The notes beneath the pieces are model-generated. The model was not told where the DNA came from. It did not search any database and worked only from the letters and a program-made list of their open reading frames with translations. Position numbers and translations under genes: made by a program. A DNA stretch of 54,762 bases, from assembly GCA_002747455.1 (NCBI GenBank), contig PDPG01000052.1:1-54762 (forward strand), given 5' to 3'. This stretch comes from Pseudomonadota bacterium. Its GTDB lineage: Bacteria; Pseudomonadota; Gammaproteobacteria; Thiotrichales; Thiotrichaceae. Shown piece after piece: positions 34,856 through 44,220 of this stretch; within the stretch, counting starts at the first letter, position 1; each line of letters begins with the position of its first letter.

Positions 34856-35855
34856 TGGACGGATTGTTGGATAAAGCTGCGGATGCGTTTTCTGATGCTG
34901 TTGTAGATACCTTATCAGGCAAGCCAAATAGTGCCAGTGCAGTCAGGCAGCGAATCTTATGCCCTTCGCCACTGGCGGGTTCGATAACTTTGCCGGGAAG
35001 CTTCAGGCCAAACTGCTGTTGATCCTTATCAAATTGCAGCACCATTGCGGATAGGTGTGATAATCGTTGTTCAGTACTGGAAATCGTTAAATGATCCCAA
35101 TCCAACCACGCATCATGGTCTTCATAGTCGACGAATGATTTGGTGTAAAGCTCACCAGATTTTGCGTATTGTCCCCAATGAATATGCTTTGGGGAGTCAC
35201 CAAGTTGATAAGCTCGAATACCGGCAAAGTCATTACTACCCTCCGCAATTTCAATGCCGTCGTCTGCCTCTTCTCCAGCACTGTGCCTATTCTGTTGGTG
35301 GATGCTTTCAATGGGCGTGGGGTAAACAATCGCATCCATATCTATCGCCGCATACGACCACGCGGTTGTCAGTCCGGTTGGGTAACGGGTGAAAATATCA
35401 ATGCGGGGCGGCTTGATGCGGCCGCGTGTCTGGGTGCTATGGGACAGCTTAATGCGTGCTGATTGCTGAGCCTGCAAGTCTAACTCGACCAAACCTTCCT
35501 GTTTCCAACCTAGGTAGATGCCGCTTTTTTGTTGTTTGACAGGGCGCGATACCTCTAGCTCCAGCACAACTTTTTCACCCGCAAAGCAAGGCTCCGCAGC
35601 AATGGCTTTGATCGTGAGTCCGGCAATGTTTCGGTAGGTGTAAAAGATGTTAATGACTAATAATGCGATTAACCAGAAGCACACCACATACACCAGTGAG
35701 TTCTGAAAATTAATACCCAATAAAAACAACAGTAGAATCATGCACATTAGTCCGATGCTGATTTTACTGGGCACGATAAAAATGTTTTTTTGCCCCAAGG
35801 TCAGTTCGCGCTTGCGTGGAAATCGTCGGTTAAGAAAGTTGTCGAAATTAAACAC
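34830..35855 (-). CDS. DUF58 domain protein, membrane-anchored
   Basis: About 341 residues from a GTG at 35855, which follows GGGGGAG and overlaps the moxR stop by 8 bp; an ATG at 35873 without a ribosome site is the alternative. Two membrane helices lie at about residues 31-75. The DUF58 signature follows: DGIEIAEGSNDFAGIRAYQ and GDSPKHIHWGQYAKSGELYTKSF. DUF58 proteins are thought to act with MoxR ATPases in assembling or maturing a periplasmic complex, via a VWA-like fold. The specific client here is unknown. It sits between the moxR and transglutaminase genes with overlaps on both sides. Confidence 0.88.
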   Translation of the reverse strand: MFNFDNFLNRRFPRKRELTLGQKNIFIVPSKISIGLMCMILLLFLLGINFQNSLVYVVCFWLIALLVINIFYTYRNIAGLTIKAIAAEPCFAGEKVVLELEVSRPVKQQKSGIYLGWKQEGLVELDLQAQQSARIKLSHSTQTRGRIKPPRIDIFTRYPTGLTTAWSYAAIDMDAIVYPTPIESIHQQNRHSAGEEADDGIEIAEGSNDFAGIRAYQLGDSPKHIHWGQYAKSGELYTKSFVDYEDHDAWLDWDHLTISSTEQRLSHLSAMVLQFDKDQQQFGLKLPGKVIEPASGEGHKIRCLTALALFGLPDKVSTTASENASAALSNNPSNGRDAYAG

Positions 35856-36783
35856 GTACTCCCCCGACCACATCGACGGTAGTTAAAATATGCCTTGCCA
35901 GTTGATCGCCCTGTGTTTCGTGGCGACCAATCAGGCGGTGTCCAGCAACGGCTACAAAGACAGCCTGCACATCTTCGGGTAACATATAATCACGCCCCTG
36001 TATCAGCGCCCAGCTTTGCGCACTACGCACCAAAGCTAATGCGCCACGCGGCGATAGTCCCAACAGACACAAGTCACGCTGGCGGGTTTGTGCCAATAAT
36101 CGCTGTACATAATCCAACAGCGCGTCGGTCATTTTGATTTTGGGTACTTGCCGTTGCAGCATGTGTAATTGCTCACGGCTAATGCAACATTGCATTGCAT
36201 CCAATGAACCGCGTCCATGCTTGCCCAGTAATAATTGCCGTTCAACCTCAGGCGCAGGATAGCCCAGAGAAATACGCAGTAAAAAACGATCTAACTGTGA
36301 CTCTGGCAGGGGGAATGTACCGGATTGATTTTGTGGGTTTTGTGTGGCAATGACAAAAAAAGGTGATGGCAAATAATGCGACTCACCATCAATACTCACT
36401 TGTCGCTCCTCCATCGCTTCCAACAGCGCACTCTGTGCTCGCGGTGTGGCACGGTTTAACTCATCCGCCAGAAAAATCTCGCTAAAAATTGGCCCGGGGC
36501 GAAAGTGAAACTTACTGCTTTTGCTATCAAAAATGGTTGCACCGAGTACATCCGCTGGGAGTAAATCACTGGTGAACTGCACCCGCTTATAATCAAGGCC
36601 AAAGACTTTCGCCAAGCCATGAGCCAGTGTCGTTTTTCCCATGCCGGGAAGGTCTTCCAATAATAAATGCCCACCGCCAATAAGGGCGGTCAGGGCGAGT
36701 CGAACCTGATGTTGTTTGCCCAGAATAACGTGATTAAGCTGGGAAGTGGCGCGTTTAATAAGTTCTTGAGTGTGCTGGGTCAC
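35848..36783 (-). CDS. MoxR-family AAA ATPase
   Basis: This 311-residue AAA+ protein starts at GTG. Walker A is LEDLPGMGKTTLAHGLA near residue 44 and Walker B is IFLADELNRATPRAQSALLEAM near 107. Sensor 1 is FFVIATQNPQNQSGTFPLPESQLDRFLL. It is a typical MoxR chaperone-like ATPase, acting in the cytoplasm with the DUF58 and TgpA-type proteins encoded after it. It is the first gene of that three-gene operon. The upstream region to the plus-strand gene at 37080 is AT-rich and likely holds promoters in both directions. Confidence 0.92.
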   Translation of the reverse strand: MTQHTQELIKRATSQLNHVILGKQHQVRLALTALIGGGHLLLEDLPGMGKTTLAHGLAKVFGLDYKRVQFTSDLLPADVLGATIFDSKSSKFHFRPGPIFSEIFLADELNRATPRAQSALLEAMEERQVSIDGESHYLPSPFFVIATQNPQNQSGTFPLPESQLDRFLLRISLGYPAPEVERQLLLGKHGRGSLDAMQCCISREQLHMLQRQVPKIKMTDALLDYVQRLLAQTRQRDLCLLGLSPRGALALVRSAQSWALIQGRDYMLPEDVQAVFVAVAGHRLIGRHETQGDQLARHILTTVDVVGGVRV

Positions 36784-37079
36784 AGTGTTGTCTCTGGGCT
36801 GGTATTATTTTTTTTATATTGTCAGCAACACTAGACGAAGTCTTAAATGAATACAAATTCATCCGCGCAGTGGTGGTTGTGGGTTGTGTGGTGGTAGATT
36901 TTTAAGCACTTGTGGTTCCAGCATATGCGTCTAGTCATATTTTGCTTTATACAAGAGAGTACTATATAAAAAATAAATCCTTTTATCGTGGAAAAATAGT
37001 ATTTAGTCAATGTCGTTCTATCTTAAGTGGGGACTCAATCATTAATCTAGTCTTAATGAAAAGCAGAGAGGCCATCGAA

Positions 37080-38765
37080 ATGACTGAAAAAATCCCTACA
37101 CCTTATACGATACTGTCTTTCTTGTTTTTAATAATTACTTTTTTTTGGTTGCAATCAATTTACTCGCCTTTTGCTTTTATTCAAGAAGGAGTTTATTTAT
37201 TACAACCCTATGATGTAAAAGGTGCGCTAAAAGGAGGTATCTTCTTTGGGGCCTATCTATTCGCTATTCTAGCTATTCTTGTTGCCATATTAGCAAAAAA
37301 CTCGCTTCTAGCAGTGATTTTTATAGTATTCATATCAGTTACCTACGGTATTGATATGTTCGTTCAACTAGTTGGCTCAAACAAAAATGGCCTTTCGTTT
37401 GAAATTTTTTCTTTGGGGATGCTGGAAATAAGCAGAGCGATGGATGTCTTGTTATTTAAGACACCACTTGTTCAAGCATCCGCTATAGCTGTTTTACTGT
37501 TTCTAGTGCTGTTTCTGGCCAGGAAATATATGTTTAAGCCTATTAGAGTCAAGACCTCCTACTCTGTCGCTTCATTCTTTATGGCAGTAGTACTGGTACT
37601 AGGGGTTACACTAAAGATATTCTCTATTGTTGGGCAATCATTCCCTGCTCCGATTAAGACATTGTCAATAGCAGTCGAATTCTTTTTGGAAAATAATAAC
37701 CAGGAAAAAAGAATACTGAGTAGTTCTGTTAATCCTATTGTTAAACCTGAATATAAAACCATTGTCTGGGTAATTGATGAATCTGTAGGTGGTCAATATT
37801 TATCAGTCAATGGCTATGAGCAGGATACAACACCTTATTTGAAAAGTCTTGGGTCTAGTCATGATTTTATAAACTATGGAGTTGTCCCGTCAATATCTAA
37901 CTGCTCTGCCACTTCCAATCTATTTCTGCGTATCGGATTAACCACTAAACCTTCTTTCAGTCAAAATATACAGACTTTCAGGGATAGTATGAGAAAGCTA
38001 CCTACGATCTTTCAATATGCAAAAAGAGCAGGATATCAGACATACCTTATTGATGCCCAGGCCGCTGAAGGACAACTACAAGATAGATTGTCATTAGATG
38101 ATACAACTTATATCGATCAGTTTGTGACATTTAGCCGTCGGTTTATCCCAAATGTCCGCGATCAACAAGCATTAAAGGTGATAAATAATGTGCTTGAAAA
38201 TGAGCAGGAAAAGCTGAATTTTGTTGTCGTAGTGAAATGGGGGGCGCATTGGCCATATAACCTGACATACCCGGTAGATAAGGAGTATTTCAAGCCAGCC
38301 ACTCGTGAAAGTTATACTGAAATGAAAGAAGAAAATAAAAAATTAATTTTAAATGCCTACCAAAATTCTATCAGATACACCGTTGATTCTTTTTTAAAGC
38401 AGCTAACTTACAAAGGGATAGATTCTGATCAGATTGTTTTCTACACATCTGATCATGGGCAAAGCTTATTTTATAATAATGACCCTTTAACACATTGTCA
38501 CTCAGAAGATGATCTGCCAAAGGATGAGTTTAAAGTGCCATTAATGGTTTTCTCCAAGAATGTAAGAGATAAACTTTGGATAAATTCTGCTTCTAGAGTT
38601 TCCCAAGAACAGATTTTCCCTACTACGTTAAAGATGATGGGATATTCCGATAAATTATACCTGTCTTATGGGGACCCACTCGATGAGAACAACAATATCG
38701 CTACCAGGAAGTCGTATATTCTGGATACAGGTAAGTTGGTTGACTTCGAAGAAACAGTCAACTAA
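37080..38765 (+). CDS. Inner-membrane phosphoethanolamine-transferase-like enzyme (sulfatase fold)
   Basis: From the ATG at 37080, preceded by GAGAGG at 8 nt, the protein has 561 residues; an upstream extension to 36912 looks non-coding. Five membrane helices lie in the first 180 residues. The periplasmic domain has the alkaline-phosphatase/sulfatase core of EptA-like enzymes. VWVIDESVGGQYLSVNGY holds a metal-binding Glu, SNCSATSNLFLRIG a likely nucleophile Thr, and FYTSDHGQSLFYNN with THCHSEDD further metal ligands. It probably transfers a phosphoethanolamine-like group to a glycolipid or glycan. Its DNA is visibly more AT-rich than its neighbours, suggesting acquisition by transfer. It is not obviously part of an operon. 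Confidence 0.78.
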   Translation: MTEKIPTPYTILSFLFLIITFFWLQSIYSPFAFIQEGVYLLQPYDVKGALKGGIFFGAYLFAILAILVAILAKNSLLAVIFIVFISVTYGIDMFVQLVGSNKNGLSFEIFSLGMLEISRAMDVLLFKTPLVQASAIAVLLFLVLFLARKYMFKPIRVKTSYSVASFFMAVVLVLGVTLKIFSIVGQSFPAPIKTLSIAVEFFLENNNQEKRILSSSVNPIVKPEYKTIVWVIDESVGGQYLSVNGYEQDTTPYLKSLGSSHDFINYGVVPSISNCSATSNLFLRIGLTTKPSFSQNIQTFRDSMRKLPTIFQYAKRAGYQTYLIDAQAAEGQLQDRLSLDDTTYIDQFVTFSRRFIPNVRDQQALKVINNVLENEQEKLNFVVVVKWGAHWPYNLTYPVDKEYFKPATRESYTEMKEENKKLILNAYQNSIRYTVDSFLKQLTYKGIDSDQIVFYTSDHGQSLFYNNDPLTHCHSEDDLPKDEFKVPLMVFSKNVRDKLWINSASRVSQEQIFPTTLKMMGYSDKLYLSYGDPLDENNNIATRKSYILDTGKLVDFEETVN

Positions 38766-38880
38766 CAGCTCGGTAAATTGTTATGTTAGTGTAGTTTTCG
38801 CCTCATTTAATTCAGAGATAAGGGGCGGAATTGGAACAGGCATTAATGCATTATTCAAATGATGATCTTACTTGCAGCCG

Positions 38881-38886
38881 TATAAT
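38881..38886 (+). promoter_or_regulatory. Candidate -10 element before hydrolase gene
   Basis: A perfect TATAAT lies about 80 bp upstream of the hydrolase ATG. No convincing -35 is present at normal spacing, so it is only suggestive. Confidence 0.25.
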
Positions 38887-38966
38887 CAAACAGGGGATTG
38901 CGAAATTAGTCTGGTTGGGTACAGTGTCGGTTTGAAAGTGATGTAATGAGTGTTGGAGGTAGAGCA

Positions 38967-39758
38967 ATGGAGTTACAAGTAAACGGTGTATCCGTTTATG
39001 TCGCCACTGGTGGAAAAGTGTTTGATAATCATTTGCCAAATGTGTTGTTTTTGCACGGCAGTGGCATGGATCATCGTGTGTGGGCGGGGCAAATACAGTG
39101 GTTTGCGGATAATGGTTGTTCCGTATTGGCGCCTGACTTGCCGGGACATGGTCTGTCTGCGGGTGAGCCGCTACAAAGTATCAAAGCAATGGGTACATGG
39201 TTGTTGGATTTCCTGAATGCCACAGGTATGGAAAAGGTGCATGTAATAGGCCATTCACAAGGTTTCTTGGTGGCTTTAGAGCTAGCGCACCAGGCAGCGG
39301 AGAAAGTGGCCTCCTTATCAGGCATCGGCACCGCCGCGACTATTCCGGTCAATCCGGCATTGATTGAAACCGCACAAGCCGCCGCTGATAAAGCCGTTGA
39401 GCTGATGCTAAAGTGGGGTTTTGGGGCGGAGATGCAATCTGAAGCAGCGACCGAATCGGACACGCAAACCATTGCAAAAGGTCGGGAGATTATAACAGGC
39501 AACCCGTTGGCAACGGATCTAATTGCTTGTTCAAGGTACACCGTAGGTGTTGACATTGCGGAGTCTTTAACCGTGCCAACGTGCTTTATATTGGCTGAAA
39601 AAGATCGAATGACGCCGCTGGCAGCCGGTGAGGCACTGGCTGCTTTAACGAACGCACAAGTGACGGTGTTACCGCGTCATGGTCACATGCTACCAATGGA
39701 AGCGCCGCAGGCCTGTATCGAGGTATTGCAGGGCTTCATTAATCATTTGACTCAGTGA
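38967..39758 (+). CDS. Alpha/beta hydrolase
   Basis: From the ATG at 38967, preceded by a perfect GGAGGT at 6 nt, the protein has 263 residues; the ATG at 38946 is less likely. It has the oxyanion motif FLHGSGMDHRVW, DLPGHGLSAG, the nucleophile elbow VIGHSQGFLVAL with serine near residue 98, and a late RHGHMLPMEAPQ supplying the catalytic histidine. The acidic residue is likely in LAEKDRMTPL. This is a typical soluble alpha/beta hydrolase; the substrate (ester, lactone or thioester) cannot be told. It is a single gene converging on cobJ. Confidence 0.88.
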   Translation: MELQVNGVSVYVATGGKVFDNHLPNVLFLHGSGMDHRVWAGQIQWFADNGCSVLAPDLPGHGLSAGEPLQSIKAMGTWLLDFLNATGMEKVHVIGHSQGFLVALELAHQAAEKVASLSGIGTAATIPVNPALIETAQAAADKAVELMLKWGFGAEMQSEAATESDTQTIAKGREIITGNPLATDLIACSRYTVGVDIAESLTVPTCFILAEKDRMTPLAAGEALAALTNAQVTVLPRHGHMLPMEAPQACIEVLQGFINHLTQ

Positions 39759-39802
39759 GTTACGCAGACTTTCGTTAAGCGATGCGCTTGGCTGTCATTG
39801 GC

Positions 39803-40579
39803 CTACAGCTTTTTGCGGTAGCCTCGGGGCGTGTATACCCACTCCTTCGAGCCATTCACAATATGCCGTGATTCGCTATTACCGACAGATACCAGCGTAA
39901 ACATATCCACGTCCTTCGCATCCAGCTTATCCAGCGTAATAATGTTAATTTCTTCATCATCTCGCGTTAGCTGGCGGCCAATCAGCACAGGCGTGGAAGC
40001 AGGGCGGTATTGCAGCAAAATATCCCGCGCGGTGTTCAATTGCCAATCACGCTTGATGGAGACAGGATTATAAAACGACACCACAAAGTCACCTTGCCCG
40101 GCACTTTGGATACGCTTCTCAATAGTTTCCCAAGGTGTAAGCAAATTGGATAATGAAATGGTGCAGAAATCATGTCCCAGTAAGGCGCCCACGCGGCTCG
40201 AGCCAGCTTGCATGGCACTGATACCGGGAACAACTTCAATATCAACATTTAACCACTCAGGGTGCTGCTCCTTGCCATTAAGTTGCTGATCCAACAGTTC
40301 AAATACCAACGTCGCCATTGCATAAATACCAATGTCACCGCTGGAGATTAGTGCTGTTGTTTTGCCACTGGCGGCAAGATCTAAAGCCAAACGTGCGCGT
40401 CCTGTCTCCTCGCCCAAAGGTAGGTCGTGATGGGTTTTGCCGTCACAAATCTCCCCCAAAAGGTCGAGGTATAAACCATAAGCGACAAGATCCGTGCTGG
40501 CTTTAATAGCGCTGGAGGCTTTGGGGGTGAGTAATTGAAGATCACCGGGGCCGGTGCCGACTACAAATAACTTGCTCAT
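39803..40579 (-). CDS. cobJ: Precorrin-3B C17-methyltransferase
   Basis: This 258-residue protein of the tetrapyrrole methylase fold has the N-terminal FVVGTGPGDLQLLTPKA and the SAM-site region ALISSGDIGIYAMATLVFE near residue 78. EVVPGISAMQAGSSRVGALLGHDFCTISLSN fits CobJ/CbiH specifically, as does SFYNPVSIKRDWQL with the late ESRHIVNGSKEWVYTPRGY. It methylates C17 and contracts the corrin ring in cobalamin synthesis. No other cobalamin gene is in the window, which is unusual for this enzyme. It is single-domain, not fused to CobI or CbiG. Confidence 0.88.
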   Translation of the reverse strand: MSKLFVVGTGPGDLQLLTPKASSAIKASTDLVAYGLYLDLLGEICDGKTHHDLPLGEETGRARLALDLAASGKTTALISSGDIGIYAMATLVFELLDQQLNGKEQHPEWLNVDIEVVPGISAMQAGSSRVGALLGHDFCTISLSNLLTPWETIEKRIQSAGQGDFVVSFYNPVSIKRDWQLNTARDILLQYRPASTPVLIGRQLTRDDEEINIITLDKLDAKDVDMFTLVSVGNSESRHIVNGSKEWVYTPRGYRKKL

Positions 40580-40713
40580 AAAATGTGTCTGTCTGGGATT
40601 ACTGTGGAGGGGATTGTACGGGAAGCGTTAAGGTATCAGATGGTGCTTGCATATCTTGGTAGTGGCTCGGTGCTTAAAGTGCCTCGGTTTAAGGTATTTT
40701 TAAGCACCGGAGT

Positions 40714-42297
40714 TCAATTTTCTGCCGGAGCAGAACTGCGAATCAAATAGTCAAAAGCACCTAGTGCGGCTGTAGCACCTGCACCCATCGCAATGATAAT
40801 CTGCTTATAAGGCACGGTTGTCGCATCGCCCGCTGCAAATACGCCCGGCAAATTAGTCTCGCCTTTGCTGCCTATGACAATCTCGCCATGCTGACTTAAC
40901 TCAACACTGCCTTTGAGGAATTCGGTATTCGGCACTAAGCCAATTTGTACAAATACGCCTTCCAGTTCAACCGTTTTTGATTCGTTGGTTTCTCGGTCTG
41001 TGTAGGTCAGTCCAGTTACTTTTTCGCCATTGCCATTAATTTCGGTCGTCATGGCATTTTTAATAATGTCGATATTGGGCATAGATTCGGCTTTGCGAAT
41101 CAACACGGCATCTGCACGCAACGTGTCCGCAAACTCCAAGACTGTGACATGGCCAACAACACCCGCCAGATCAATTGCGGCTTCGATGCCCGAATTACCA
41201 CCACCAATGACAGAGACGCGTTTGCCTTTAAACAGTGGGCCATCACAGTGCGGACAATAAGCGACACCTTTGCCAAGGTATTCATCCTCTCCTGGCGCAT
41301 TGATCTTGCGCCAACGTGCGCCGGTGGAAAGCACCACGGAGCGGCTTTTTAATGTTGCACCGTTTTCCAGTGTAACCGAAACTAAGCCACCGGCTTCCTT
41401 GGCCGCCACTAAGCCATTGACGGTCTGGTCATTCATAATGTCCACGTCATAGTCTTTAACGTGTTCTTCCAAGTGAGCGACGAGCTTGGGACCTTCGGTC
41501 TTCTTGACAGAAATAAAGTTCTCAATCCCCACCGTGTCTAACACCTGACCACCAAAGCGTGAGGTGATAATGCCAGTGCGCACACCTTTACGTGCGGCAT
41601 AAATTGCGGATGACGCACCTGCGGGGCCACCACCAACAACCAGTATATCGTAGGGCGCTTTTTCATCGAGCATTGCAGCCTGACGTGCAGCCGCACCGGT
41701 GTCAATTTTATTGACGATATTTGCTAATGTGGTACGTCCCTGAGTGAACACTTCACCATTTAGGAATACCGTTGGCACCGCCATGACGTTACGTGCTTCG
41801 GCTTCCTCGGTGAACACGCCGCCATCAATCATTACATGCGAAATGTTGGGGTTAATCACTGCCATACTATTTAGCGCTTGTACTACGTCTGGGCAGTTTT
41901 GGCAGCTTAATGAAATGAAGGTCTCAAATTTGAAGACACCCTCAAGGTTACGCACCTGTTCAATCAGTGCCGGCTCGACCTTCGTTGGATGACCGCCATT
42001 GTGCAAAATGGCCAGAATCAATGAAGTAAATTCATGCCCCATCGGGACGCCAGCAAAACGGATGTTGTTACCTGCATTAGCACCGTCACCCCTTACGAGT
42101 AAGGAGGGGGTACGCTCACCATTGTTATCAGTTGCTTTCTCATAACTAATCAATGGTGACAATGCAGCCATGTCTTCTGCCAGTGTCGTTAACTCTGTTG
42201 ACTTTACGCTATCATCAGCAAAAACACGCAGCACCACGCCGTGCTTAAGATTAGCAAACGTCTGTTTGAGCTGTTGTTGTATATTTTGATCTAACAT
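40714..42297 (-). CDS. ahpF: Alkyl hydroperoxide reductase, flavoprotein subunit F
   Basis: The true start is the ATG at 42297 (GGAG upstream), giving 527 residues; the longer frame to 42549 runs into ahpC antisense and is not coding. The N-terminal thioredoxin-like domain has the redox pair in [12 protein letters not shown] near residue 130. The FAD domain begins with [19 protein letters not shown] near 213, the second redox pair is [11 protein letters not shown] near 348, and the NAD(P)H site is [18 protein letters not shown]. It passes electrons from NAD(P)H to AhpC. It follows ahpC after a gap with a hairpin. Confidence 0.95.
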   Translation of the reverse strand: MLDQNIQQQLKQTFANLKHGVVLRVFADDSVKSTELTTLAEDMAALSPLISYEKATDNNGERTPSLLVRGDGANAGNNIRFAGVPMGHEFTSLILAILHNGGHPTKVEPALIEQVRNLEGVFKFETFISLSCQNCPDVVQALNSMAVINPNISHVMIDGGVFTEEAEARNVMAVPTVFLNGEVFTQGRTTLANIVNKIDTGAAARQAAMLDEKAPYDILVVGGGPAGASSAIYAARKGVRTGIITSRFGGQVLDTVGIENFISVKKTEGPKLVAHLEEHVKDYDVDIMNDQTVNGLVAAKEAGGLVSVTLENGATLKSRSVVLSTGARWRKINAPGEDEYLGKGVAYCPHCDGPLFKGKRVSVIGGGNSGIEAAIDLAGVVGHVTVLEFADTLRADAVLIRKAESMPNIDIIKNAMTTEINGNGEKVTGLTYTDRETNESKTVELEGVFVQIGLVPNTEFLKGSVELSQHGEIVIGSKGETNLPGVFAAGDATTVPYKQIIIAMGAGATAALGAFDYLIRSSAPAEN

Positions 42298-42330
42298 ATC
42301 AGTGCTCCAGGATGATTTTGCTGATTGATT

Positions 42331-42357
42331 GTTCCGCCCCGATGCTGGGAGCGGAAC
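42331..42357 (-). promoter_or_regulatory. Hairpin between ahpC and ahpF
   Basis: An inverted repeat, GTTCCGC / GCGGAAC, extended by CCC/GGG pairing, lies in the 85-bp ahpC-ahpF gap. No T-run follows on the minus strand. It is consistent with partial attenuation or mRNA stabilisation giving more AhpC than AhpF. Confidence 0.45.
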
Positions 42358-42382
42358 GGGCTTACGAGGTAAAAAAACAAAA

Positions 42383-42946
42383 TTAAATCTTACCCACCAA
42401 GTCCAGTGAAGGAGCCAGTGTTTCTTCACCTGGAGTCCATGCCGCTGGGCATACTTCGTCAGGATTGGCCGCAATGTGCTGCGCTGCCTGAACCTTACGA
42501 ACCAACTCTGCTGCAGAACGACCGATGCCCAAATCGTGAATCTCAGCAACTTTGATCTGGCCTTCAGGGTTGATCACGAAGGTACCACGCAGTGCCAAAC
42601 CTTCTTCCTCGATCATCACATCGAAGTTACGGCTGATCGTGCCAGTTGGGTCGCCGATCATTGGGTAGTTCACCTTGCCAATCGTTTCAGAAGAATCGTG
42701 CCACGCTTTGTGTGTAAAGTGTGTGTCGGTTGATACCGCGTAAACCTCAACACCCATTTCCTGAAGCTGTGCGTAATGATCCGCCAGATCACCCAGTTCA
42801 GTAGGGCATACAAAGGTGAAATCTGCGGGGTAGAAGAACACGATAGACCACTTACCCTTCAGGTCTGCGTCACTGACATCAACGAAGTCACCATTGTGGT
42901 ATGCAGTAGCTTTAAAAGGGGCAACGGTTTGATTAATGATAGGCAT
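42383..42946 (-). CDS. ahpC: Alkyl hydroperoxide reductase, peroxiredoxin subunit C
   Basis: From the ATG at 42946, preceded by AGGAGAG, this is a 187-residue typical 2-Cys peroxiredoxin. The peroxidatic cysteine is in [17 protein letters not shown] near residue 47 and the resolving cysteine in [14 protein letters not shown] near 166. It reduces hydrogen peroxide and organic peroxides in the cytoplasm and is re-reduced by AhpF, encoded next. It is divergent from oxyR, which probably controls it. Confidence 0.96.
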   Translation of the reverse strand: MPIINQTVAPFKATAYHNGDFVDVSDADLKGKWSIVFFYPADFTFVCPTELGDLADHYAQLQEMGVEVYAVSTDTHFTHKAWHDSSETIGKVNYPMIGDPTGTISRNFDVMIEEEGLALRGTFVINPEGQIKVAEIHDLGIGRSAAELVRKVQAAQHIAANPDEVCPAAWTPGEETLAPSLDLVGKI

Positions 42947-43018
42947 AATCACTCTCCTGTGAGTTTAACGAATTAAGATAACGTGCTTTAGTGGTCAGTA
43001 TACTAGCGGTATTCGAGT

Positions 43019-43074
43019 GATAGATTAAATATTTTGAAACTATCTTTGTGATTGTTATTATCTATCGCATAGAT
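43019..43074. promoter_or_regulatory. Candidate OxyR-binding region between ahpC and oxyR
   Basis: The divergent gap holds GATAG (43019-43023) with CTATC (43040-43044), and a perfect inverted repeat ATCTAT-CGC-ATAGAT (43060-43074). ATAG/CTAT elements resemble those of OxyR sites, though the spacing does not match the E. coli consensus exactly. Confidence 0.35.
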
Positions 43075-43099
43075 GATTGACCACAGCCCTTGTTGAGCC

Positions 43100-44005
43100 A
43101 TGCTTATGATCAAGCTTCGTGATCTGGAATACTTAGATGCCATTCAAAAGTACACACATTTTGGGAGAGCCGCAGAGGCTTGCCATGTCAGCCAGCCGAC
43201 GCTAAGTGCGCAACTTAGAAAGCTTGAAAAGCAGTTGGGATTAACTTTGGTAGAACGTCACCCGCGCAATGTGATGTTGACTGATGCGGGCATGACGTTG
43301 GCGGAAAAAGCGCGAGAAGTGCTGCAAAGCGCTAGGGCATTTGAGGACACCGCCCGTACATTGTCTGATCCGCTGGCCGGAGATTTAAAAATTGGTTTAA
43401 TTCCGACTTTAGCCCCGTATCTGCTGCCCCACATCACCAGCGAAATCACTAACGCCATGCCGCAGCTACAGTTGTACCTATTTGAGAAGCAGACCAAAGT
43501 GCTGCTGCAAGACTTGGATAAAGGCGATATGGATATTCTGATTCTGCCGTGGCTGGATGATGAAATGAAGCGCTTTGAGCATTATAAGCTTATGGATGAA
43601 GCACTGGTACTGGCCTCACCGCCGGATCACCCACTTAGCCATAAGCCGGATTTGCAGCTATCTGACTTGCGAGATGAAACCATTTTGGCTTTGGAGGATG
43701 GTCACTGCCTGCGGGATCAGGCTATTGGTTATTGCTTCACTGCTGGGGTGGATGAAGACAAACGCTTTCAGGCAACCAGTTTGGAAACCTTGCGATATAT
43801 GGTTGCCAGCGGTGCGGGTATTACCTTATTGCCTAAATTATCAGTGATTAATCAGCTAGAGTCGCCCACCATTTGCTACACTGAATTTGCAGCACCACAA
43901 CCAACGCGGGAAATTGCTGCGGTGGTGCGGGCAAACTACCCACGACGGGAGGCCGTGCGTACTCTAGTCGGGGTGGTTCGTCACGTTGTACAGGGTTTGG
44001 TCTGA
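43100..44005 (+). CDS. oxyR: Hydrogen-peroxide-sensing LysR-type regulator OxyR
   Basis: This 301-residue LysR-type regulator has an N-terminal winged helix-turn-helix (FGRAAEACHVSQPTLSAQLRKLE). Its effector domain holds the diagnostic redox pair in LEDGHCLRDQAIGYCFTAG, two cysteines nine positions apart near residues 200 and 209, as in E. coli OxyR. ATSLETLRYMVASGAGITLLP follows as in that family. Peroxide oxidation of the pair activates transcription. It lies divergent from ahpC-ahpF, a common arrangement. ATG 43106 is an alternative start; neither has a strong ribosome site. Confidence 0.95.
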   Translation: MLMIKLRDLEYLDAIQKYTHFGRAAEACHVSQPTLSAQLRKLEKQLGLTLVERHPRNVMLTDAGMTLAEKAREVLQSARAFEDTARTLSDPLAGDLKIGLIPTLAPYLLPHITSEITNAMPQLQLYLFEKQTKVLLQDLDKGDMDILILPWLDDEMKRFEHYKLMDEALVLASPPDHPLSHKPDLQLSDLRDETILALEDGHCLRDQAIGYCFTAGVDEDKRFQATSLETLRYMVASGAGITLLPKLSVINQLESPTICYTEFAAPQPTREIAAVVRANYPRREAVRTLVGVVRHVVQGLV

Positions 44006-44220
44006 CATCTTTGCAGCGGATTCTGCAAGCTTGGGAGCCTTTTTCAAAAACTGTAAATCGTTGATGATTTTTTTGAGCCGATTTTTTTTGTGCTTGCGCT
44101 TTTACAGAACGAGAGCGGCGATAAATGATCTATAAAGTTGCTCGTTAAGGTATGTAAGTTAATCAAACACGATTCGATTTATTATCACAATCTATTATTT
44201 AGGATACTGGGAGTCAAAAG

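Noticed and set aside
42298..42549. 84-codon N-terminal extension of AhpF
   Set aside because: It runs over the ahpC 3' end and intergenic hairpin; AhpF proteins begin at the ATG at 42297, which has a ribosome site.
44055..44080. Weak hairpin AAATC/GATTT with T-run after oxyR
   Set aside because: The stem has only five AT-rich pairs; it is too weak to call a terminator.
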